Part shown: positions 28,401 to 37,189 of the stretch, one piece after another
How the letters are laid out: each line of letters begins with the position of its first letter
Position numbering within the stretch: position 1 is the stretch's first letter
NCBI GenBank assembly: GCA_016699165.1
Contig: CP064963.1
Coordinates: 496,001-560,000, forward strand
Reading direction: 5' to 3'
Origin: Candidatus Melainabacteria bacterium
Lineage (GTDB): Bacteria > Cyanobacteriota > Vampirovibrionia > Obscuribacterales > Obscuribacteraceae
Length of the DNA stretch: 64,000 bases
Notes under the pieces: generated by a model
What the model was told of the DNA's origin: nothing
The model's input: only the letters and a program-made list of their open reading frames with translations
The model's database searches: none
Position numbers and translations under genes: made by a program

Positions 28401-31400
28401 CAAGTCGCCTTTTGTAACGGCTGTTGCTACTTCGGCAATCGCTCTAACTTGTGTGGTTAAGTTGGCAGCAAGCTGGTTTACGTTGTCGGTCAAATCTTTC
28501 CAGGTGCCTGCAGCACCAGGCACTTTCGCCTGACCTCCCAGTTTTCCTTCTACCCCTACTTCGCGAGCAACCGTTGTTACCTGGTCAGCAAATGTAGCAA
28601 GAGTGTCGATCATCTCGTTGATGGTATCGGCAAGAGCAGCAATTTCACCTTTAGCAGCAAGAACCAGTTTTCGCTTCAAGTCACCGTTTGCAACGGCGGT
28701 TACAACCGCGGCTATACCGCGTACTTGCTCGGTCAAGTTACCCGCCATGTAGTTAACGTTATTGGTCAAATCTTCCCAGGTACCAGACACACCTTTCACT
28801 TCGGCTTGTCCACCTAGTTTTCCTTCCGTTCCTACCTCACGCGCTACGCGCGTAACTTCAGAAGCAAATGATGAGAGCTGATCAACCATCGTGTTGATAG
28901 TGTTTTTAAGCTCAGAAATTTCGCCTTTTACATCTACTGTGATTTTCTTAGACAGGTCACCTTTTGCAACAGCTGTAGTCACGTCTGCGATGTTTCGCAC
29001 CTGGTCTGTAAGGTTAGACGCCATCGAATTAACGTTATCGGTTAAGTCTTTCCAGGTACCAGATACACCTCGCACAATCGCTTGTCCACCAAGCTTCCCT
29101 TCCGTTCCTACCTCACGAGCTACACGCGTAACCTCTGCGGCAAATGACGAGAGCTGGTCAACCATCGTGTTGATAGTTTCTTTCAGTTCTAGAATTTCTC
29201 CACGCACGTCAACTGTGATGTGCTTAGACAAGTCACCATTTGCTACAGCTGTCGTTACCTCGGCAATGTTTCTAACTTGTGCCGTTAAGTTTGACGCCAT
29301 CGAATTTACGTTGTCGGTCAAGTCTTTCCAGGTACCGGACACACCTTTTACTTGCGCCTGTCCACCCAGTTTTCCTTCCGTTCCAACTTCACGTGCAACA
29401 CGCGTTACCTCCGAGGCAAATGACGAGAGCTGGTCAACCATCGTGTTAATGGTGTTTTTAAGTTCTAAGATTTCACCTTTCACATCCACAGTGATTTTCT
29501 TAGACAAGTCACCGTTTGCCACAGCCGTTGTAACGTCTGCGATGTTTCTAACTTGCGACGTCAAGTTTGACGCCATGTAGTTTACAGAGTCGGTCAAATC
29601 TTTCCAGGTACCTGCCACACCGCGAACGTCGGCTTGTCCGCCCAGCCTGCCCTCTGTTCCTACCTCTCTTGCAACACGCGTTACCTCTGCTGCAAATGAC
29701 GATAGCTGGTCAACCATCGTGTTGATGGTGTTTTTAAGTTCCGAAATTTCGCCTTTTACATCTACTGTAATTTTCTTAGACAAGTCACCTTTTGCTACAG
29801 CGGTTGTAACTTCGTCGATGTTTCGCACCTGATTCGTCAAGTTGGACGCCATCGAGTTTACGTTATCGGTCAAATCTTTCCAGGTACCAGAAACACCAGA
29901 CACCTCGGCTTGTCCACCAAGCCTGCCTTCGGTTCCTACCTCTCTTGCCACACGCGTAACTTCTGCGGCGAATGACGAAAGCTGGTCAACCATCGTGTTT
30001 ACTGTGTTTTTAAGTTCTAGAATTTCACCTTTTACGTCTACTGTAATCTTCTTAGACAAGTCACCTTTCGCCACAGCTGTTGTAACTTCGGCGATGTTTC
30101 GAACCTGGGCTGTTAAGTTGCCCGCCATGTAGTTTACAGAATCGGTTAAATCCTTCCAGGTACCAGACACACCTTTTACTTGCGCCTGTCCACCCAGTTT
30201 TCCTTCGGTTCCAACTTCACGTGCCACACGAGTTACCTCGTCTGCAAACGAGGAGAGCTGGTCAACCATGGTGTTGATTGTATTTTTCAGTTCGAGAATT
30301 TCGCCCTTAACGTCAACTGTAATTTTCTTACCAAGGTCACCGTTTGCCACAGCCGTGGTCACATCTGCGATGTTTCGCACTTGAGCAGTCAAGTTACCTG
30401 CCATGTAATTTACAGAGTCGGTCAAATCCTTCCAGGTACCAGACACACCTTTTACTTGCGCCTGTCCGCCTAGTTTTCCTTCTGTTCCTACCTCTCTAGC
30501 AACACGCGTTACCTCTGAGGCAAAGGATGAAAGCTGGTCCACCATCGTGTTGATTGTGTTTTTCAATTCTAAGATTTCGCCTTTTACATCCACTGTAATT
30601 TTGCGAGATAAGTCGCCGTTTGCCACAGCCGTCGTCACGTTAGCGATGTTTCTTACTTGCGCAGTTAAGTTGCCTGCCATGTAATTTACAGAGTCTGTCA
30701 AATCTTTCCAGGTACCAGCAACACCCTTAACTCGTGCTTGTCCGCCTAGTTTTCCTTCAGTTCCAACTTCGCGAGCTACACGCGTTACCTCTGAGGCGAA
30801 TGAACCTAATTGGTCCACCATCGTATTAATAGTATTCTTCAGCTCTAAGATTTCGCCTTTAACATCAACTGTGATTTTCTTAGACAAGTCACCGTTTGCC
30901 ACAGCCGTTGTCACATCTGCGATGTTTCGCACCTGGTTGGTCAAGTTAGACGCCATTGAGTTTACGTTGTCGGTCAAATCTTTCCAGGTACCCGAAACCC
31001 CTTTCACAAGCGCCTGACCACCTAGTTTTCCTTCTGTTCCTACTTCTCTTGCTACGCGTGTTACCTCTGATGCAAACGATCCTAATTGGTCCACCATCGT
31101 ATTAATTGTGTTTTTAAGTTCTAGAATTTCACCTTTTACGTCTACTGTAATTTTCTTAGACAAGTCACCTTTAGCAACAGCAGTTGTCACCTCAGCGATG
31201 TTTCTCACTTGGGCAGTTAAGTTGCCTGCCATGTAGTTAACTGAATCGGTTAAATCTTTCCAGGTACCAGACACCCCTTTTACAAGAGCCTGACCGCCTA
31301 GTTTTCCTTCGGTTCCTACCTCTCTTGCCACACGCGTAACTTCGGAAGCGAAGGAGCCAAGCTGGTCAACCATCGTGTTAATTGTTTTGGCAAGACGCAA

Positions 31401-31859
31401 AAACTCACCCTTAAGAGGTGAGCCTTCTACTTCCAGAGCCATTCGCTGGGTCAAGTCCCCGCGGGCAACAGCACCAATTACGCGCCCCACTTCAGCAGTT
31501 GGTCTTACAAGGTCACTAACCAGTTCGTTCACAGATGTGATGGACTTAGCCCAGGAACCGGAAGCATCACCCATCGTAGCGCGCTGAGCAATCTTTCCTT
31601 CTTTACCTACAGATTGCGAAATCCGAGCAAATTCATTGGTAAGCCGCTCGTTTAGCTCGATTACATCGTTGAATGCACGAGCCAATTCGCCGTTGACGCC
31701 AGTTTGATCAAGCGGCAATCTGTGCGTAAAATCGCCTTTTCGCATCAGCCTGAGCGCTTTTAAAAGTTGCTGAGCATCGACTGGTTCTGCGGTCTTAGAT
31801 GATTTGCTAGAGTCGGCACCCTTGCGAGTTTTTGCTGCCGTTGTCATTGTTTGCCTCAC
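25410..31859 (-). CDS. Giant cytoplasmic poly-HAMP hybrid histidine kinase (2149 residues)
   Basis: No membrane segment. After a divergent pair of HAMP-like units (LMRKGDFTHRL; AVARGDLTQRM) come eleven repeats of 92 residues, each with VAREVGTEG, GTWKDLTD and TAVAxGDL. The first nine are nearly identical; the last two diverge (LKRKLVLAAKGE, LTRSIAVEAQGE). Then GAF (about 1220-1365), a long coiled coil (1375-1455), HisKA with H1461 (MSHELRTPLN), an HATPase, and three receivers at about 1755-1870, 1875-1990 and 2030-2149. The array resembles the HAMP stacks of fungal group III (Nik1/Os-1) osmosensors. The GAF-to-end part is paralogous to the kinase at 3564-7088. Confidence 0.93.
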   Translation of the reverse strand: MRQTMTTAAKTRKGADSSKSSKTAEPVDAQQLLKALRLMRKGDFTHRLPLDQTGVNGELARAFNDVIELNERLTNEFARISQSVGKEGKIAQRATMGDASGSWAKSITSVNELVSDLVRPTAEVGRVIGAVARGDLTQRMALEVEGSPLKGEFLRLAKTINTMVDQLGSFASEVTRVAREVGTEGKLGGQALVKGVSGTWKDLTDSVNYMAGNLTAQVRNIAEVTTAVAKGDLSKKITVDVKGEILELKNTINTMVDQLGSFASEVTRVAREVGTEGKLGGQALVKGVSGTWKDLTDNVNSMASNLTNQVRNIADVTTAVANGDLSKKITVDVKGEILELKNTINTMVDQLGSFASEVTRVAREVGTEGKLGGQARVKGVAGTWKDLTDSVNYMAGNLTAQVRNIANVTTAVANGDLSRKITVDVKGEILELKNTINTMVDQLSSFASEVTRVAREVGTEGKLGGQAQVKGVSGTWKDLTDSVNYMAGNLTAQVRNIADVTTAVANGDLGKKITVDVKGEILELKNTINTMVDQLSSFADEVTRVAREVGTEGKLGGQAQVKGVSGTWKDLTDSVNYMAGNLTAQVRNIAEVTTAVAKGDLSKKITVDVKGEILELKNTVNTMVDQLSSFAAEVTRVAREVGTEGRLGGQAEVSGVSGTWKDLTDNVNSMASNLTNQVRNIDEVTTAVAKGDLSKKITVDVKGEISELKNTINTMVDQLSSFAAEVTRVAREVGTEGRLGGQADVRGVAGTWKDLTDSVNYMASNLTSQVRNIADVTTAVANGDLSKKITVDVKGEILELKNTINTMVDQLSSFASEVTRVAREVGTEGKLGGQAQVKGVSGTWKDLTDNVNSMASNLTAQVRNIAEVTTAVANGDLSKHITVDVRGEILELKETINTMVDQLSSFAAEVTRVAREVGTEGKLGGQAIVRGVSGTWKDLTDNVNSMASNLTDQVRNIADVTTAVAKGDLSKKITVDVKGEISELKNTINTMVDQLSSFASEVTRVAREVGTEGKLGGQAEVKGVSGTWEDLTNNVNYMAGNLTEQVRGIAAVVTAVANGDLKRKLVLAAKGEIAALADTINEMIDTLATFADQVTTVAREVGVEGKLGGQAKVPGAAGTWKDLTDNVNQLAANLTTQVRAIAEVATAVTKGDLTRSIAVEAQGEVASLKDNINEMIRNLKDTTLKNTEQDWLKTNLARFTRMLQGQRDLLTVAQLVLSELAPLVNAQHGVFYNGEINEDGVIQFTLLGSYAYEERKHLSTKFRLREGLVGQCALEKKRIWVTNVPTDYIKVSSGLGEGTPLNIIVLPVLFETEVKAVIELASFHTFSETHLAFLDQLMESIGIVINTIEANMRTENLLKQSQKLAMELQSQQEELTATNKQLEMQAKTLQESEKLLQEQQEHLQKTNDALEEKARQLALQNKEVEKKNKEIEQARFNLEEKALQLELTSKYKSEFLANMSHELRTPLNSLLILSKSLASNPHKNLDHKEVEYATMVHAAGVDLLNLINDILDLSKIESGKMTLELSDATFLDIHDDIERSFRQVAESKQLDFKIIQSEDLPNVIHTDLKRLEQVLKNLLSNAFKFTEHGSITLDINVATDGWSSDHKILNHSENVLSFTVTDTGIGIPQESQKIIFEAFQQADGTTSRRYGGTGLGLAISRELAEALGGEIKLISAPEKGSTFILYLPERYNKAQAGTFSDRYRSHMDDMVQHSFKPTTGELSLTAGHTDSLVGSNQESSMLIEPRIKDDRENVKPGDRVILIIEDDIHFASVMLDVARDRQLKGLIATRGEVGLAMAKRFLPDLISLDLNLPDIDGWSVLDRLKHDNKTKHIPVQVVSIESQRWRGLRQGAIEYLEKPVSKEQINTSIVDIKEFIDKPMKHLLIVETDLEQGKNMVEFIGNGDVQTTLVENGEAALEALRNGKFDCAVLDMNISDMKGTDLIQKMKLDATMRDIPIIVYSNQQPDADEEKLLNAYARDSVIVTDVCSPERLVAETTLFLHRSAERLPQPAKELLEKASEFDPLLAGRKVLVIDDDVRNIFALASILEAQHMDVIHAENGKVGIEKLKNTEGVEVILMDIMMPEMDGYEAMQQIRQMEKFANMPIIALTAKAMKGDRDKCLEAGASEYIAKPIDSDQLVSLLRVWLYKQ
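28305..31340 (-). repeat. Eleven tandem 276-bp coding repeats (HAMP array)
   Basis: The DNA repeats with a 276-bp period inside the giant kinase gene. Landmarks on the plus strand such as CTTTCCAGGTACC recur at every period. Third codon positions differ between units while protein sequence is kept, which argues for purifying selection or old duplications rather than very recent expansion. Confidence 0.9.
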
Positions 31860-32063
31860 TTGTGGTCGTCCTGATTAAACTAGTAAGTTGTAAGTGATTT
31901 CACGGTCAATTTGCTGCTTAGTAGCACACAGCGAGCCTAGCGATGCCGCCCAAAGATATGGTGTGGCAAGGCTCTATCTGCTATCTATATCCGTCGCATT
32001 TTGACAATGGAAACGCTCAAGCTCTAGATATAACCTTAATTATTATCATAGTGGCAAGCCCTT
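31860..32063. other. 204-bp non-coding interval before the kinase gene
   Basis: It should hold the minus-strand promoter of the 25410-31859 kinase. No clear -35/-10 pair, dyad or terminator was recognised by eye. Confidence 0.3.
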
Positions 32064-32798
32064 TTAGCGCTTGGAAAATTCGATTTTTTCAATAATCAGA
32101 TATTGCATTATGCGTCTTTGGGTGAAACCACAGGCGGTGTAACTTCTGATAGCGCCAGTATTTTTGGCAAGCACATGCAAGAATGGAATTTCACCGCGCG
32201 CCTCAATAGCCAAGGAAACTTTGTGCACCAATTCTCTAGCATAGCCTTTGCCTTGAAAATCTGGATGAGTACACACTCCTGACACCTCCGTCAGAATAAC
32301 GCTTTCATTTTGCATCGACATTCTTTGACCTGCCATTGCCACCAGCTGTTCACCGCGTTTGATACCATAGAAATTTCCAAACTCGATAGTACGACTGGTG
32401 AATGGACCCGGTTTAGTGAGGTCAACTAAAGCTTGCATTTGCTCTATGTCTTGGTTTTGAAGTTCAACAATTGGATCTGTAATTTTTGATTGAAAAAATT
32501 CAGGTGGATTTTTTCTGATCATTTGTGCAGTATCAAATTGCATAACTATTTTTAGATCATCTGGCAATTCCGGTACCTGGGACACACAAATACCCAGTCT
32601 GCGCCCATCTTCAAGCATAGACGATAATGTTTGAGCGCATTCTTTATCAAGTTTTTTTAGTCCCGCCATTGGCAACATATCACGCGGATAAACTCGGACC
32701 GAATTGTCTGGGTCACTCAAAGCTAGATTCAAATGTCTTGTGTTTAGCGCATTCCAGATTGGATTATCCAGAATTTCAAAAGTTGACTTACTATCCAT
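32064..32798 (-). CDS. GNAT-family N-acetyltransferase
   Basis: 244 residues. The C-terminal half is a GNAT domain: SGVCTHPDFQGKGYARELV is motif A with the Q/R-x-x-G-x-G/A acetyl-CoA loop, and LHVLAKNTGAIRSYTACGF is motif B. The N-terminal 110 residues are unusual and may bind substrate. The start overlaps the upstream TPR gene by 8 bp. The substrate is unknown. Confidence 0.88.
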   Translation of the reverse strand: MDSKSTFEILDNPIWNALNTRHLNLALSDPDNSVRVYPRDMLPMAGLKKLDKECAQTLSSMLEDGRRLGICVSQVPELPDDLKIVMQFDTAQMIRKNPPEFFQSKITDPIVELQNQDIEQMQALVDLTKPGPFTSRTIEFGNFYGIKRGEQLVAMAGQRMSMQNESVILTEVSGVCTHPDFQGKGYARELVHKVSLAIEARGEIPFLHVLAKNTGAIRSYTACGFTQRRIMQYLIIEKIEFSKR

Positions 32799-34068
32799 TA
32801 AATCCTAAAACTGATGCGAGTTCTTCATCTTTTTTGGCTTTATCCATTTGGTTAAGACCCGCGTATGCTTTACTGCGCAAGTAATAAACTTGTGCGTTCT
32901 GGTCGTCTAGTTTAATTGCCTGGGTGAGCGTCTCAAGCGCATTTTCATATTCATGACTGCCAATATAAGCAAGTCCAGATGCAATTGCAGCACCACTATA
33001 TTTTGGCGCTAATTTCATCGCAGCTTTGGCTGCTACTTGCGCTTCGCCAAACTGTCCCATCATCGAATAAGCATTTGCCATACCCACAAGAGGCATGTGA
33101 TCTAGCGACTCTAATTGCGACAGCGTTTTGAAATCTTGCAATGCAAGCTCGCCATTTTCTGTGCTTAAAGCAAGAGTAGCGCGAGCATAAAGTGCGTCTT
33201 TGAATTTGGGATCTTGCAAAAGACATTGATTAAGCAATTCGATTGCATGCTCATAATCACGCTCTTTTATCAAGTTGCCAGCCAGTTCGAGCAATGATTT
33301 TGCTTCGGTCAAATCTTCTATAACAATCAGGTTTTCAGATTTGGTGGCATCTAGTTCAGCTTGTGTAGCCTTGCGAAACTTGATTGTTTTTTCGTCCATT
33401 TGCATGGTGTCATCAGGCTTTACCCCAATTTCGTTTTGACCTAAATAATCAAAAACGTTTTCCATGGTTGAAATTGTGTCATCTTTTTCATAAGCACCAA
33501 AATCGCTGAAACCATAAAAGTCATTTCCAGTACTGGCTAAAAAGATTTTTCCATCGATACTTATTTTGTTGATACCGGTATAGATATCAAACCACTTGAA
33601 TTTGGTAAAAATACCCTCTTCTAATACGCTTACAAGCGACAATGGCATTGAAGTCCGCCCGTCTGGATTGAGCATGGCTGTAGCACCCTGTTCTTTTAGC
33701 GCAAAAGCAGTGAAAGTCAAAAGCATCATTTGTAGAATGGGCGGTGCCTGACCAGACTTAAATGTAATTTGTCTGGCATTGTCGAAAGTCGAATCCAGTT
33801 TCATCATCTCATCGTTATATAGAGATTGTTTGCACAAATCGGCAATGACTGCCTCTGACAAATTTTCAGGCTCACTAAGCTCTAGAATCTGCCCGCCGAT
33901 ATCTATAGTAGTAGTGCTGTCTTGGTCTGTTGTGACCTTTACATAGCGGATACTTTTATTTTTATGCAAATTACTAAGATCTTGCTCAAGCTTCAAAGCA
34001 TCAATTGACTCGGCATTTTTAAAAAGCAAATATAGGCGTGCTTGAGCTTGTGTCTTAACTGAATTCAT
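32791..34068 (-). CDS. TPR-repeat protein with unidentified N-terminal domain
   Basis: 425 residues from ATG 34068, chosen because AGAGGAG lies 7 bases upstream; an earlier start at 34092 has no such site. Residues 1-235 form a soluble domain of unknown family. Residues 255-425 hold about five TPRs (for example YEHAIELLNQCLLQDP, FGEAQVAAKAAMKLAP, YENALETLTQAIKLDD). There is no signal peptide, so it is cytoplasmic. Coupled to the GNAT gene downstream. Confidence 0.8.
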   Translation of the reverse strand: MNSVKTQAQARLYLLFKNAESIDALKLEQDLSNLHKNKSIRYVKVTTDQDSTTTIDIGGQILELSEPENLSEAVIADLCKQSLYNDEMMKLDSTFDNARQITFKSGQAPPILQMMLLTFTAFALKEQGATAMLNPDGRTSMPLSLVSVLEEGIFTKFKWFDIYTGINKISIDGKIFLASTGNDFYGFSDFGAYEKDDTISTMENVFDYLGQNEIGVKPDDTMQMDEKTIKFRKATQAELDATKSENLIVIEDLTEAKSLLELAGNLIKERDYEHAIELLNQCLLQDPKFKDALYARATLALSTENGELALQDFKTLSQLESLDHMPLVGMANAYSMMGQFGEAQVAAKAAMKLAPKYSGAAIASGLAYIGSHEYENALETLTQAIKLDDQNAQVYYLRSKAYAGLNQMDKAKKDEELASVLGFNG

Positions 34069-34194
34069 CTTTAACTCCTCTGGTGCAAGCATTATAATCT
34101 AACGTCGGATTAATCCGTTCATACGTGTTTCCACCATCGTCAATCCCAGCACCTTTGGCTACGATGAAACTACAGACAAACGGGAGAAGTGTCC

Positions 34195-34797
34195 ATGGCT
34201 AACATGCAGCCCAATTCGAATGACTCTCATCCAGAGAGGAATTTCGGAGTTTCTATCAAGCGGAGATCTGATGACTTCCAGGCAATGCCGTGGGCGACAC
34301 AGCATGTAAGCTTTTCCAAGGTTGGACTGACGGGCGTGGCCCTCAATCGACTGCTTGAACTGGTGAATAAATTTTCAACTACCTTTTCGCATCAAGAGCG
34401 CGATCGCATGGTGCTACAGAAGGCTTTGGAGACTGTGCTCGACCGGCGAAAAAGTGTCAAAGACCTGTCATTAATGCTGTTTGGTGGTGACGACGAAATG
34501 TCGTATCAAGTGCATTTTGCTTTCGAGCAAGCGCTTAAGGCGGCTGGAATCACAGCTATTACAGAAACAGAGCAAGTAGAAGCGGGCTCCTTTTCGATGA
34601 GTTTTACAGTAAATAACGCTGGAATTCGCATCACTAATTTTGATAAAACAACAAGCGGTGCTCTGCGTGTGCGTTTTGACGAGATAAAGGACGCAGTAGT
34701 GCAGGACGAAATTTTGATGGGCGACACAGCATTTGCTCCCATTAAGTCTGCTCTGCGCAAATTCTTAAGTCCAGATAATGGCAAACTAATAATCTAG
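34195..34797 (+). CDS. Protein of unknown function
   Basis: 200 residues from ATG 34195, 8 bases after GGAG; a GTG two codons earlier is too close to that site. No signal peptide or membrane segment. A basic N-terminal stretch is followed by two helices (about 48-95) and a mixed C-terminal region ending in LRKFLSPDNGKLII. No family recognised. Divergent from the 34068 gene. Confidence 0.6.
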   Translation: MANMQPNSNDSHPERNFGVSIKRRSDDFQAMPWATQHVSFSKVGLTGVALNRLLELVNKFSTTFSHQERDRMVLQKALETVLDRRKSVKDLSLMLFGGDDEMSYQVHFAFEQALKAAGITAITETEQVEAGSFSMSFTVNNAGIRITNFDKTTSGALRVRFDEIKDAVVQDEILMGDTAFAPIKSALRKFLSPDNGKLII

Positions 34798-34886
34798 TTA
34801 GATATCAGAATTTTCATTATGTTTTAGAGCCTGCCTACCTTATCCTAGTAGTCAAGCGCGATCGATTGCGGGGGCGAGATAAAGGT

Positions 34887-35525
34887 ATGAGTATTAAACT
34901 AAGAGATCTTTGTTTTTCAGTGGGAGTAACAGCCCTTGCACTGATACCAGCTGCAATTGCAGCGACAGTGTACGAAGCGATGGATTATTACAAGAAAAAA
35001 GATTATATCCACGCAAACAAATTATTCCAAAAAGCCTCAGCTGAAAATCCTAACGACTGGAAAGCGCACTATTATCAAGGCAATTGTCTTTTAGCTCTGG
35101 GCAGATACAGCTCGGCTGCTTATCATTACGAGATTGCAGCAAAAATGACACACAATCCACACGATGCACATCTGTGCCAGATGGGGGCGTACAAAGCCGA
35201 GAATACCGGACTGAAGTCGCGTGTTGCAATGTCCAATATGCGCAATGTCGCGCAAGAAGCTCAATATAATCGCGAACTAGAAACTTCCAAGCGCAAAGAT
35301 CAAATTTTAAAACAGGCAGACAAGCAAGCTAGTGCAATTAAAGCTCATGCAGAAGCCACTATTAATGCCGAGCGCGCCAATTCGCAAATGCGCTGGAGAG
35401 ATCAAAACGGCAACATGCAGCTCGATATAACGAGCGATCGCATCAATCAAATAAATGGCGAAGCCATGACTCAGATTCAACACATCAAAGACCAAGCTCA
35501 AAATAACGTCAATAATATAAAATAG
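34887..35525 (+). CDS. Secreted TPR protein with long C-terminal helix
   Basis: 212 residues from ATG 34887 (AAAGG just before; a TTG at 34866 is less likely). The signal peptide ends near AIA-AT (residue 26). Two TPR-like units follow (AMDYYKKKDYIHANKLFQKASAENP, GNCLLALGRYSSAAYHYEIAAK), then an Ala/Gln/Lys-rich helix to the end. It is a paralogue of the gene at 38204-38842: the two share NxxNDW/RNWxxHYYxxN, ALGRxxxAxYHYE and the same helical tail. Function unknown. Confidence 0.75.
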   Translation: MSIKLRDLCFSVGVTALALIPAAIAATVYEAMDYYKKKDYIHANKLFQKASAENPNDWKAHYYQGNCLLALGRYSSAAYHYEIAAKMTHNPHDAHLCQMGAYKAENTGLKSRVAMSNMRNVAQEAQYNRELETSKRKDQILKQADKQASAIKAHAEATINAERANSQMRWRDQNGNMQLDITSDRINQINGEAMTQIQHIKDQAQNNVNNIK

Positions 35526-36410
35526 CTAGAGTAATTTCAAAGTCTTAATTACGTTCTCGCGCTCAGTCTGAACTAGCTTGTTATCAGGTTCTAGCTTAAT
35601 AGCTTTATCCAGATCGCTTTTTGCTTCTTGCCATTCTTCTTTTTTAATGTGAGTCAAGGCCCGCAACCGAAGAGCTTTTACTGACTCTTCTTTTTCTATG
35701 GACTTATTTAAATATTCAATTGCCTGGTCGTACAATTCGTCTTGAAGCGCTAATCGCCCTAACTGAAAAAAAGCATCAGCGCATTCATTTTGCGAAAGTG
35801 CCGCCTTAAAATCAATTATGGCCAGATCATTTTTCTTTTGTCTCAAAAAATAATCGGCTCGATTGTGCAGTGCCACCTCTTTTTTAACTGGGTCAATCGC
35901 TTTTTCAATAGCCAGTTTTAAATCGGCTTCGGCGTCTCTAAATTCGCCTAGATATTCAAGTACAAGCGCTCTTTGATAAAGAGTCTCGGGATCTACTTCT
36001 ACATTAATGGCATCGTCTAAGGCTTTTAATGCCGTTTCTTGATCGTTCAATTCGATATAACAAAGTGCTTCCTGGTAAAAAATATCCGACAAAAGCAACC
36101 GCTCAACTCCAAATGATTTATAAGCCCACAAAAAAGGAAATTTTTTGTGAATAGCAAGAGCTGCTTTCACTTGCTCAAGTGCAGCTTTGAAATCTTTCTT
36201 TTGACGCAGCACACTGGCTGTGACTAATATAATGCGCGGGTCGTTTTTTAAAAAAGGATTTTGTTTGGCTCTGTCGAGCACTTTTAAAGCTTCGTCGAGC
36301 TTTGATTGTAAAACCAGATTTTCTACTTGCTTTTCAGGGTTTATCAAAGCCAAGTAAATGGAAAAAAATATTGGCATAAGAGCGCTTGATATGAATAACA
36401 ATCTGAACAT
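35526..36410 (-). CDS. Membrane-anchored TPR protein
   Basis: 294 residues if started at ATG 36410 (MFRLLFISS); ATGs at 36476, 36434 and 36416 upstream and 36377 downstream are alternatives. A hydrophobic anchor (about 2-22) is followed by seven or eight TPRs (for example YQEALCYIELNDQETALKALDDAINV, AKSDLDKAIKLEP). All likely starts but 36377 overlap the 5' end of the divergent gene at 36391. Confidence 0.75.
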   Translation of the reverse strand: MFRLLFISSALMPIFFSIYLALINPEKQVENLVLQSKLDEALKVLDRAKQNPFLKNDPRIILVTASVLRQKKDFKAALEQVKAALAIHKKFPFLWAYKSFGVERLLLSDIFYQEALCYIELNDQETALKALDDAINVEVDPETLYQRALVLEYLGEFRDAEADLKLAIEKAIDPVKKEVALHNRADYFLRQKKNDLAIIDFKAALSQNECADAFFQLGRLALQDELYDQAIEYLNKSIEKEESVKALRLRALTHIKKEEWQEAKSDLDKAIKLEPDNKLVQTERENVIKTLKLL

Positions 36411-36867
36411 CGACATAATTGGTTGGCTCTGCATTTTTCTTGGCGGACTAGCAATAATTTTCCCATTTAGTATCATTGCGCCTGCAAATCTAATTTTTAT
36501 AAGTCTTGGCGTAATTTACTTTTGTTATTTTGTACTGCGTGAAGCAAGACTGCAAGCAGATCCACCCGGTTTGAAAGAAGCTCGCCAGAATTGGCTTTTA
36601 AACGCCAAAGTTATGGAAATTGAAGAGCGAAGGTTTGAGCGAAAAAATGACTCTTCAGTTTATTGGCTTGTTTCAACCACTGGTATCACTTTCAATAAAA
36701 GTAATACGCCAATTACTATACCTTGGTCCGAAATCTTACAAGTGCGCACTGTGCGAATAATTGGCAAAGAAGAGCACACAGTCTACACTTTAAAAAGTAA
36801 ATTCATATTCGACCGATCCTACAATAATGATCAAGACCTGGTGGAAATAATAAAGAAATCTCTTTAG
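36391..36867 (+). CDS. Small membrane protein of unknown function
   Basis: 158 residues with two hydrophobic segments (about 8-27 and 29-49), then a soluble domain. The stretch TTGITFNKSNTPITIPWSEILQVRTVRIIGK reads like a PH-type beta domain, as in small membrane proteins with a bacterial PH fold; this is a weak impression. The 5' end overlaps the divergent TPR gene, and the 3' end overlaps the convergent small gene by 4 bp. Confidence 0.6.
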   Translation: MNNNLNIDIIGWLCIFLGGLAIIFPFSIIAPANLIFISLGVIYFCYFVLREARLQADPPGLKEARQNWLLNAKVMEIEERRFERKNDSSVYWLVSTTGITFNKSNTPITIPWSEILQVRTVRIIGKEEHTVYTLKSKFIFDRSYNNDQDLVEIIKKSL

Positions 36868-37112
36868 CTGGAGCCAGTCACCATCATTTTTACGCAGTCT
36901 AATTGAGTAGTAAGCACAGTCATAATGTCTTCGGCTGTCTCTTTTACAAGAAATGGCTCTTGTCTTGTACCCTGGACAAAGACACATGCACCATTTGCAT
37001 AACCTGTTACTACATTGGCTTTAACTGCGGCAATATGACGACAATTAATATACAAAGCAACGCCTTGATGATCATGTAATGTGAGATAAACCTGTCGCTC
37101 GCTCATCTGCAT
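36864..37112 (-). CDS. Small protein resembling FlbD-type beta domain
   Basis: 82 residues (or 80 from 37106). The pattern hydrophobic-G-x-A-L-Y-I-N, I-x-A-V, V-F-V-Q-G, then F-L-V-K-E-T-A-E-D-I resembles the short FlbD family in length and rhythm. No flagellar genes are in the window, so the name would be misleading. Function unknown. Confidence 0.5.
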   Translation of the reverse strand: MQMSERQVYLTLHDHQGVALYINCRHIAAVKANVVTGYANGACVFVQGTRQEPFLVKETAEDIMTVLTTQLDCVKMMVTGSS

Positions 37113-37189
37113 ATTTTAAAATGAAAGAGAGAGCATTGCTACTCTCTCTTTTCATCAGTCTGGGCAAGTGAACAAATTAACTTCAATAC

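Noticed and set aside
28891..29580. Long plus-strand open frames opposite the HAMP array (also 27202-27855, 29842-30132)
   Set aside because: They mirror the repeated codons of the minus-strand gene; composition is Ser/Thr-rich and they lack start sites.
28305..31340. Regular 276-bp repeats, at first sight like a CRISPR or satellite array
   Set aside because: The period is too long, there are no unique spacers, and the repeats are in frame with the HAMP kinase.
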